From Bradyrhizobium sp. Ai1a-2 (lineage in GTDB: Bacteria; Pseudomonadota; Alphaproteobacteria; Rhizobiales; Xanthobacteraceae), in the NCBI RefSeq assembly GCF_000426245.1, contig NZ_AUEZ01000047.1, forward strand, positions 1 through 64,000: DNA of 64,000 nt. The letters run 5' to 3'. The position numbers and the translations under genes are program-made. This document shows positions 58,037-64,000 of this stretch, one piece after another (position 1 is the stretch's first letter; each line of letters starts with the position of its first letter). The notes beneath the pieces are model-generated. The model did no database searches and was not told where the DNA came from. It saw only the letters and a program-made list of their open reading frames with translations.

Positions 58037-61000
58037 CTATTCGGCTGCCTGCGCGACCGGGGCTTGAAGCGCGGCTTCGAGCCGCTGGCACTCCTGGCGG
58101 TAGCGCGCGACGTTGGCTTCCTTGATGTGGCCGTAGCCGCGTACCAGCTCGGCAGCCTTGGCGAGCGCCACCAGCCGCGGCACATCGAGCGGCTTCTTGT
58201 CGAGCTGGCGGAGGATCATCGCCGAATATTCGCCCGGGAGCGCCCGCTCCATCCGCCGCTCGGCGGTGTAGCCGAAGATATCGAGCGCGGTGCCGCGCAA
58301 GCCTTTCAGCCGCGTCAGCAGCTTGAACGCGCTGAACACCCAGGGCCCGAACTCGCGCTTCTGCAGATGTCCGGTGACCTTGTCGCGGCGGGCGAACAGC
58401 GGCGGGGCGAGCAGCACCTTCAGGCCAGACTCGCCGTCGAACTGCTCCTTCAACGCCTTCGCGAATTCGCCATCGGTATAGAGCCGGGCGACCTCGTACT
58501 CATCCTTGTAGGCCATCAGCTTGAACAGCCCCTTGGCGAAGGCTTCCGTCAGTTCGTGCGAACCGGGAGCCGCCGCGGTTTCGGCGGCGCGCACCCGCGC
58601 GACGTCGGCGAGGTAGCGCTGCGAATAGGCCTCGTCCTGATAGTCGGTAAGGAACTTGGCGCGGAAGGCGATGATCTCGTCGAGCGTGCGCCGTGCCGGT
58701 GACGCGCTCGAGGTCTTGAAGCGCGCGGCGGTGACGACGCGCGCCAGATCGTGCGCGGCGAGCCGGCCCCAGGAGAAGGCCATCTTGTTCATGTCGACCG
58801 CGGCGCCGTTGAGTTCGATCGCCTTCATCAGCACCTCCAGCGACATCGGCACCGCGCCGCTCTGGAAGGCGAAGCCGAGCAGGAAGGCGTTGGTGGCGAT
58901 GCTGTCGCCCATCAGCGCGGTGGCAAGCCCGGTGGCGTCGAGGATGTCGAGGTCGGACGAGGTGACGGCTTCACTCAGCGCGTCACGCATCGCGCCCGCC
59001 TCGAAATCGAGGTCGGGATTCATCACGAAGCTTGCGGTCGGCAACAAATCCGCATTGACGATCGCGCGCGTGACGCCGCGTTCGGCCCGGCTCAGCGCCG
59101 CGACGCTGGTGGCGACCACGATGTCGCAGCCGAGGATCAGATTGGCGCCGCCGGCGGCGATGCGGACGCTGGCGAGATCCTCTGCACGTGGCGCGAGCCG
59201 GACGTGGCTCATGACCGCGCCGTTCTTCTGCGACAGGCCGGTGAAATCGAGCGTCGAGCAGGCCAGTCCCTCGACATGGGCCGCCATGCCGAGCAGCGCG
59301 CCGATGGTGATGACGCCCGTGCCGCCGATGCCGGTGACGAGGATGTTGTAGGGGCCGGACAATACTTGCGGCTGCGGCGTCGGCAGGTCCGCAAACAGCG
59401 CCGACGGGTCGGTGGCGGCGCGGTCGGCCTTGCGCAGCTTGGGATCATGGACGGTGACGAAGCTCGGGCAGAAGCCTTCGATGCAGGAGAAATCCTTGTT
59501 GCAGTTGGACTGGTCGATGCGGCGCTTGCGGCCGAGCTCGGTTTCGAGCGGTTGCACCGAGACGCAGTTCGACTGCACCGAGCAATCGCCGCAGCCCTCG
59601 CAGACGCGCTCGTTGATGAAGACGCGCTTCGGCGGATCGGGATAGAGCCCACGCTTGCGGCGACGGCGCTTCTCCGCCGCACAGGTCTGGTCGTAGATCA
59701 GGACCGTGAGGCCCGCGACGTCGCGCAGTTCGCGCTGCACGGCATCGAGCTCGCGGCGGTGATGGATGGTGGCACCAGTGGGGAAATAGTTGGCGGGATA
59801 TTTCGTGGGATCGTCGGAGACGATGGCGATGCGCTTGGTGCCTTCGGCGGCGACCTGATGCGCGATCTGCGACACCGTGAAACTGCCCTCGGCCGGCTGG
59901 CCGCCGGTCATTGCGACCGCATCGTTATAGAGGATCTTGTAGGTGATGTTGACGCCGGCGGCGGCGGCGGCGCGCAGTGCCAGCAGGCCCGAATGGGTGT
60001 AGGTGCCGTCGCCGAGATTCTGGAAGACGTGCTTCTCGTCGGTGAATGGCGCCTGTCCGATCCAGGCCACACCCTCCGCGCCCATATGCGAGATGGTCGC
60101 GGTGCGCCGCGCCGGGATCGACAGCGCCATGCCGTGGCAGCCGATGCCGGCCATGGCGCGGCTGCCTTCCGGAATCTTGGTCGAAGTGTTGTGCGGGCAG
60201 CCCGAGCAGAAATAGGGTGTGCGCTGAAGTTTCGCTTCACCGATGCCCTCGGCCGGCCGGTCGAAAGCTTCGAGCTTGGCCAGCCGCTGCTCCAGCATCG
60301 GGCTGCGATGGCCGAGCTTGCGCAGTCGCGCGACGACGGCGGCGGCGACCATGGTCGGCGTCAGCTCGCCTTCGCTCGGCAGCAGCACCGCGCCGCTCTC
60401 GTCGCGCTTGCCGACCACTGACGGGCGCTTGGAGGCATCGACATTGTAGAGGATGCGGACGAGCTGCTCCTCGATGAAGCCGCGCTTCTCCTCGACTACG
60501 AGCACATCCTGCAAGCCTTCGGCAAAGGCGCGTGCGCCGGATTCCTCGAGCGGCCAGGTCAGCGCGACCTTGTAGATGCGAAGGCCCAGCGCTTGTGCTT
60601 CGGCGTCGCTGATGCCGAGTTCGGCGAGCGCCTGGCGCAAATCGAGATAGGCCTTGCCGGTCGCCATGATGCCGAGCCGCGCCGGCCTGGAGTCGAGCAC
60701 GATGCGGTCGAACCGGTTGGCGCGGGCAAAGGCAGCGACGGCCTGCATCTTCGGGCCGTGCAGGCGCCGCTCCTGTTCGAGCGGCGCATCCGGCCAGCGG
60801 ATGGAGAGGCCATCCGGCGGCATCTCGAAATCATCTGGCGTCACGATCCGGATGCGATCGGGATCGCTGATGATCGAGGCCGAGCTCTCCACCGTCTCCG
60901 AGATGGCCTTGAAGCCGATCCAGCAGCCGCTATAGCGCGACAACGCGAAGCCGAGGATGCCAAGGTCGAGGTAATCCTGCAGCGTGGCGGGATTGACGAC

Positions 61001-61507
61001 CGGCATCAGCGCTGCCGCGAACACCTGCTCGCTCTGATGCGCGAGCGTCGAGGACTGGCAGCCATGGTCGTCACCCGCGAGCGCGATGACGCCGCCGTTT
61101 CGCGAGGTGCCGGCCGAATTGGCATGCTTCAGCGCATCGAGCGAGCGGTCGACGCCGGGGCCCTTGCCGTACCAGATGCCGAACACGCCATCGACCTTGG
61201 CGCCCGGAAACATGCCGACCTGCTGGCTGCCCCACACCGCGGTCGCCGCCAGATCCTCGTTGAGGCCGGGAACGAAGGCGATGTCATGCTGCTTGAGGAA
61301 AGATTTTGCCCGCCACAGCGTGTGATCGTACATGCCGAGCGGCGAGCCCCGATAGCCGGAGATGAAGCCCGCGGTCGTGAGGCCCTGCGCGCGATCGCGC
61401 TCGCGCTGCAACATGGGAAGCCGAACCAGCGCCTGGGTACCGGAAAGGAAGATGCGTTTGACGTCCAACCGGTACTTGTCGTCCAGGCCAACTTCCATCA
61501 CCGACAT
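58037..61507 (-). CDS. Indolepyruvate ferredoxin oxidoreductase, fused IorA-IorB type
   Basis: This 1156-residue enzyme oxidatively decarboxylates aryl/indolepyruvate (or other 2-oxo acids) with thiamine diphosphate, passing electrons to ferredoxin. The order is a pyrimidine domain (20-430), 'YFCSGCPHNTSTKIPEGSRAMAGIGCHGMAL' with a Cys pair and ThDP site (near 450), a 4Fe-4S region 'CEGCGDCSVQSNC' (near 640), 'GIGGTGVITIGALLG' opening the gamma domain (near 730), and a C-terminal tail. GGGGAGCG precedes the ATG. It is divergent from an SDR gene. Confidence 0.93.
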   Translation of the reverse strand: MSVMEVGLDDKYRLDVKRIFLSGTQALVRLPMLQRERDRAQGLTTAGFISGYRGSPLGMYDHTLWRAKSFLKQHDIAFVPGLNEDLAATAVWGSQQVGMFPGAKVDGVFGIWYGKGPGVDRSLDALKHANSAGTSRNGGVIALAGDDHGCQSSTLAHQSEQVFAAALMPVVNPATLQDYLDLGILGFALSRYSGCWIGFKAISETVESSASIISDPDRIRIVTPDDFEMPPDGLSIRWPDAPLEQERRLHGPKMQAVAAFARANRFDRIVLDSRPARLGIMATGKAYLDLRQALAELGISDAEAQALGLRIYKVALTWPLEESGARAFAEGLQDVLVVEEKRGFIEEQLVRILYNVDASKRPSVVGKRDESGAVLLPSEGELTPTMVAAAVVARLRKLGHRSPMLEQRLAKLEAFDRPAEGIGEAKLQRTPYFCSGCPHNTSTKIPEGSRAMAGIGCHGMALSIPARRTATISHMGAEGVAWIGQAPFTDEKHVFQNLGDGTYTHSGLLALRAAAAAGVNITYKILYNDAVAMTGGQPAEGSFTVSQIAHQVAAEGTKRIAIVSDDPTKYPANYFPTGATIHHRRELDAVQRELRDVAGLTVLIYDQTCAAEKRRRRKRGLYPDPPKRVFINERVCEGCGDCSVQSNCVSVQPLETELGRKRRIDQSNCNKDFSCIEGFCPSFVTVHDPKLRKADRAATDPSALFADLPTPQPQVLSGPYNILVTGIGGTGVITIGALLGMAAHVEGLACSTLDFTGLSQKNGAVMSHVRLAPRAEDLASVRIAAGGANLILGCDIVVATSVAALSRAERGVTRAIVNADLLPTASFVMNPDLDFEAGAMRDALSEAVTSSDLDILDATGLATALMGDSIATNAFLLGFAFQSGAVPMSLEVLMKAIELNGAAVDMNKMAFSWGRLAAHDLARVVTAARFKTSSASPARRTLDEIIAFRAKFLTDYQDEAYSQRYLADVARVRAAETAAAPGSHELTEAFAKGLFKLMAYKDEYEVARLYTDGEFAKALKEQFDGESGLKVLLAPPLFARRDKVTGHLQKREFGPWVFSAFKLLTRLKGLRGTALDIFGYTAERRMERALPGEYSAMILRQLDKKPLDVPRLVALAKAAELVRGYGHIKEANVARYRQECQRLEAALQAPVAQAAE

Positions 61508-61709
61508 GATTCGCTCCCCGTTCGTGCAGGCTTTTTATGGCTGCATAAAATGCACCGTTTTGCTATGCGTTGAAGGGCCTGCATTCATGGCCTGACAGCA
61601 TATCTCACGGCATGTCCCGCCCCCTTGCCGGTCCCGCGCATCTTTGAAACGCTATCGTCAAACGGGGACAACCCCGATGGGCAAGTACGAAAAGCGGGAG
61701 TGAAACGAG

Positions 61710-62510
61710 ATGCGCCTTCAAGATCGTGTCGCCATTGTCGTCGGCGCAGGCCAGAGCCCCGGCGAGGGCATCGGCAACGGCCGCGCTACCGCGCTCACCT
61801 TCGCGCGTGAAGGCGCCAAGGTGCTGTGCGTCGACTACCATCTGGATTCGGCGCAGGAGACCGTCGACATGATCGCGGCGAAGGGCGGCACCGCTGCAGC
61901 CTTCAGGGCCGACGTGACGAAGAATTCCGAGATCAAGGCGATGGTGGCGGATGCCCATCAGCGCTGGGGCAAGGTCGACATCCTGCACAACAATGTCGGA
62001 GTCAGCCTCTCCGGCGGCGATGCCGAACTGCTCGAGATCAGCGAAGAGGCGTTCGACCGCTGCGTCGCGATCAACCTCAAGAGCTGCATCCTCGCCGCCA
62101 AGCATGTGATCCCGATCATGCGCGCGCAGAAGAGCGGCGCCATCATCAACATCTCGTCGATGGCTGCGATCACGACCTACCCTTACGTTGCCTACAAGGC
62201 GACGAAATCGGCGATGATCGCCTTCACCGAACAGCTCGCCTATCAGAACGCGCAATACGGCGTTCGCGCCAATGTGATCCTGCCCGGCCTGATGAACACG
62301 CCGATGGCAGTCGACACCCGCGCCCGCGAATTCAAGAAGAGCCGTGCCGAAGTCGAGGCGGAGCGCGACAGCAAGGTGCCGCTGCGGCAGAAGATGGGCA
62401 CCGGCTGGGACGTCGCCAATGCCGCGCTGTTTCTGGCTTCAGACGAAGCGAGTTTTATTACCGGAGTAACCTTGCCTGTGGATGGCGGTGCCAGCGTACG
62501 GCGCGGTTGA
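61710..62510 (+). CDS. Short-chain dehydrogenase/reductase
   Basis: This 266-residue Rossmann oxidoreductase has the cofactor Gly motif 'VVGAGQSPGEGIGNGRA' (longer than usual), N95 in 'HNNVG', S149/S150 in 'INISSMAA' and the Y162-x3-K166 pair in 'YKATK'. The C-terminal 'ITGVTLPVDGGASVRRG' is the standard ending. It is probably NAD-dependent, given the Asp after the second strand ('CVDYHL'). GGGAG precedes the ATG. It is divergent from the indolepyruvate oxidoreductase gene and could share its pathway; the substrate is unknown. Confidence 0.92.
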   Translation: MRLQDRVAIVVGAGQSPGEGIGNGRATALTFAREGAKVLCVDYHLDSAQETVDMIAAKGGTAAAFRADVTKNSEIKAMVADAHQRWGKVDILHNNVGVSLSGGDAELLEISEEAFDRCVAINLKSCILAAKHVIPIMRAQKSGAIINISSMAAITTYPYVAYKATKSAMIAFTEQLAYQNAQYGVRANVILPGLMNTPMAVDTRAREFKKSRAEVEAERDSKVPLRQKMGTGWDVANAALFLASDEASFITGVTLPVDGGASVRRG

Positions 62511-62820
62511 TCTCGCAGCCCGGTCAAGCGCCAGCGGAACCCCGGGCTCGCTTGCGAATGTGGACGCAGATGTTGCGGGTTGCGTTTCGCTTCATGGGGG
62601 CTACGAACCTCGCGCGCCCCCACGAAAAGAGAAGCGGCAGCGTTGCTGTCCTGCGTGGTTAAGATTCAATGGATACGTTGAAAATATTGAAAGATTCCAG
62701 CCACACGATGATGTGACGGTCTTTCCCCGTAATTCGAAATCCTGACTCCATCTAGTCGCATGTTCTTCACGAGTGCTGGGTAATACCCGCCCCGTCGATG
62801 GTTAACGAATCCGAGGCACC
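62511..62820. repeat. 310-base spacer with degraded GTAGCCCGGG repeat
   Basis: 62515-62604 is a decayed copy of the GTAGCCCGGGTGGAGC family: GCAGCCCGGTCAAGCG, GAACCCCGGG, then TGCGGGTTGCG and TTCATGGGGGCTAC. The rest of the spacer is AT-richer (62660-62760) and probably carries the promoter of the small protein gene. No gene is seen. Confidence 0.65.
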
Positions 62821-63045
62821 ATGAACGACGAATTCGACTACGAGCTGACAACGGATCAGTGGGAAGTTCTCAAAGCGTTGCGTGCACCTGCAGCAAACCC
62901 TTCGAGAATAAGCAGGTTTGCGGTCGAAAGCCTGATCACGCTCGGGCTCGTCGCGATGCGCGGCGATTCGCTGGCGTTGACGCCTGCCGGACGCAAGGTG
63001 CTGGTCCGCGGTTCGTCGAAACTGCTGCAGGATCTCGCCGCCTGA
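62821..63045 (+). CDS. Small winged-helix-like protein
   Basis: This 74-residue protein contains 'LTTDQWEVLKALRAP', 'RISRFAVESLITLGLVAMRGDSLALTPAGRKVLVRGS' (shown as a landmark for residues 29-65). The order helix, helix, recognition-like helix, then a short hairpin 'LALTPAG' matches a compact winged helix like that at the end of MarR-type or other small DNA-binding domains. Whether it binds DNA is inference. GAGG precedes the ATG and a strong terminator follows, so it is a stand-alone unit. Confidence 0.78.
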   Translation: MNDEFDYELTTDQWEVLKALRAPAANPSRISRFAVESLITLGLVAMRGDSLALTPAGRKVLVRGSSKLLQDLAA

Positions 63046-63057
63046 AGCTGGGACTGC

Positions 63058-63100
63058 AGCGGGATGGTTTTTCCTCGAAACCATCCCGCTTCATCTTGTT
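63058..63100 (+). terminator. Strong terminator after the small winged-helix gene
   Basis: AGCGGGATGGTTT (63058-63070), a 7-base loop and the exact inverse AAACCATCCCGCT (63078-63090) are followed by TCATCTTGTT. The stem is 13 base pairs. Confidence 0.85.
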
Positions 63101-63132
63101 AGAGCGCGATCACGCTCTCGGCACACGCGACA

Positions 63133-64000
63133 TCACGCCGCGTGTGCCTTTGCAGGAACGGTAGCTTCGCCGTGATGCGTTAACGGCTTCATGCCGGTGG
63201 CGCTGCGGAGCAACACATAGAATACCGGCGTCAGGAACAGACCGAAGATCGTGACGCCGATCATGCCCGAGAACACCGCAACGCCCATCGCGCGCCGCAT
63301 CTCGGAGCCGGCGCCAGTCGATAGCACCAGCGGCAGCACGCCCATGATGAACGCCATCGACGTCATCAGGATCGGACGAAGCCGCAAGCGGCTTGCCTCG
63401 ATCGCGGCGCGGATCGGCGAACGGCCGGCGAATTCCAACTCGCGCGCGAACTCGACGATCAGGATCGCGTTCTTCGCCGACAATCCCACCAGCACGATCA
63501 GGCCGATCTGGGTGAAGATGTTGTTGTCGCCACCCGAGAACCAGACGCCGAACATCGCGGCCAACAGTCCCATCGGCACGATCATGATGATCGCGAGCGG
63601 TAGCGTCAGGCTCTCATAGAGCGCTGCCAGCACCAGGAAGACCAGCAGGATCGCGAGCGGGAAGACCCACATGCCGGAATTGCCGGCGATGAACTCCTGA
63701 TAGGTCAGGTCGGTCCATTCGAAGGCAAAGCCCGGCGGCAGCACTTCGGCGGCAATCCGCGTCGCCGCTTCCTGCGCCTGGCCGGAGGAATAGCCGGGCG
63801 CGGCGGCGGCGTTGATGTCCGAGGACAGGAAGCCGTTGTAGCGGATCGCCCGCTCGGGACCCGCGCTCTGGCGGATCTTGAGCAGCGCCGACAGCGGCAC
63901 CATGTCGCCGGAGGCCGAGCGCACCTTCAACTGCCTGATGTCGTCGGCGCGGGCGCGGAACGGCGCGTCGGCCTGGACATAGACCGAATAGGTGCGGCCG
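63133..64000 (-). CDS. RND efflux pump permease, C-terminal part (cut by window edge)
   Basis: The last 289 residues of an AcrB/MexB-type pump are present and the gene continues beyond base 64000. The visible part starts 'GRTYSVYVQADAPFR' (periplasmic pore region), includes 'FEWTDLTYQEFIAG', 'PLAIIMIVPMGLLAAMFGVW' and 'NIFTQIGLIVLVGLSAKNAILIVEFA' (transmembrane helices 8-10, in part), and ends with 'VFYVLLRSATGMKP' and a short polar tail. It would export drugs or lipids with a periplasmic adaptor encoded upstream, outside the window. Confidence 0.93.
   Translation of the reverse strand, partial: GRTYSVYVQADAPFRARADDIRQLKVRSASGDMVPLSALLKIRQSAGPERAIRYNGFLSSDINAAAAPGYSSGQAQEAATRIAAEVLPPGFAFEWTDLTYQEFIAGNSGMWVFPLAILLVFLVLAALYESLTLPLAIIMIVPMGLLAAMFGVWFSGGDNNIFTQIGLIVLVGLSAKNAILIVEFARELEFAGRSPIRAAIEASRLRLRPILMTSMAFIMGVLPLVLSTGAGSEMRRAMGVAVFSGMIGVTIFGLFLTPVFYVLLRSATGMKPLTHHGEATVPAKAHAA

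Noticed and set aside
58751..60421. 556-codon plus-strand open frame
   Set aside because: It is antisense to the indolepyruvate oxidoreductase gene, whose iron-sulfur and ThDP motifs are clear.
1..64000. CRISPR array, tRNA, rRNA, insertion sequence or prophage
   Set aside because: Looked for; no regularly spaced direct repeats, no cloverleaf ending in CCA, no transposase or integrase motifs. The palindromic repeats are dispersed, not arrayed.

Overview
The window is a 64 kb piece of a GC-rich alphaproteobacterial chromosome, most likely Bradyrhizobium or a close relative (Nitrobacteraceae). This is inferred from gene content: several branched-chain amino acid/amide (Liv-type) ABC systems, a Sinorhizobium-type PmtA, a RibB with a degenerate RibA-like tail, EcfG-type stress promoters, an Irr/ICE-like box, and many short palindromic intergenic repeats of the rhizobial kind. 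I see no rRNA, tRNA, CRISPR array, transposase, integrase or prophage. It reads as ordinary core/accessory chromosome with 58 supported protein genes, one of them cut by the right edge.

Layout. 0.2-3.9 kb: an EmrAB-type efflux pair divergent from a TetR regulator, with a perfect operator palindrome between them. 4.1-8.2 kb: a nitrate/sulfonate/taurine-type ABC operon with two different permeases and a small membrane-anchored extra protein. 8.5-11 kb: an extensin-like lipoprotein, a 30-residue membrane peptide behind a textbook EcfG promoter, and a TPR protein. 11-18.7 kb: a large winged-helix/NTPase regulator divergent from a small secreted protein, a Tat-exported metallo-beta-lactamase-fold enzyme and a DsrE-like protein, followed by a TonB-dependent siderophore receptor. 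18.8-20.6 kb: small membrane and secreted proteins. 20.7-25.9 kb: first Liv operon, whose LivF has Arg in place of the Walker A Lys. 26-30.2 kb: hypothetical, DUF2147, FecR-domain and Nudix proteins.

30.4-36 kb is the most coherent accessory block: a long-form phosphatidylserine decarboxylase and a class III aminotransferase whose start codons overlap head to head, an Mpo1-like membrane protein, the phospholipid N-methyltransferase PmtA and a GT4 glycosyltransferase. Together they suggest membrane-lipid head-group or acyl-chain remodelling. 36.1-46.5 kb: a membrane-anchored TAXI-type binding protein, the second Liv operon, an L,D-transpeptidase, a DUF4403 protein and an orphan substrate-binding protein. 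46.5-57.9 kb: an MBL hydrolase, glutaryl-CoA dehydrogenase, RibB(A), a CPA2 antiporter, a DUF3124 protein, a PLP aminotransferase, a His-rich secreted peptide behind an EcfG promoter, an aldo/keto reductase and a secreted protein with one heme c motif. 58-64 kb: a fused indolepyruvate ferredoxin oxidoreductase divergent from an SDR, a small winged-helix-like protein, and the C-terminal part of an RND efflux pump.

The most interesting signals are the lipid block with its zero-spacing divergent pair, three candidate EcfG promoters that each precede a tiny envelope peptide, the Walker A substitution in LivF, and at least eight families of long palindromic intergenic repeats, one of which sits inside the first Liv operon. 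All family assignments come from reading motifs by eye; no database search was run.
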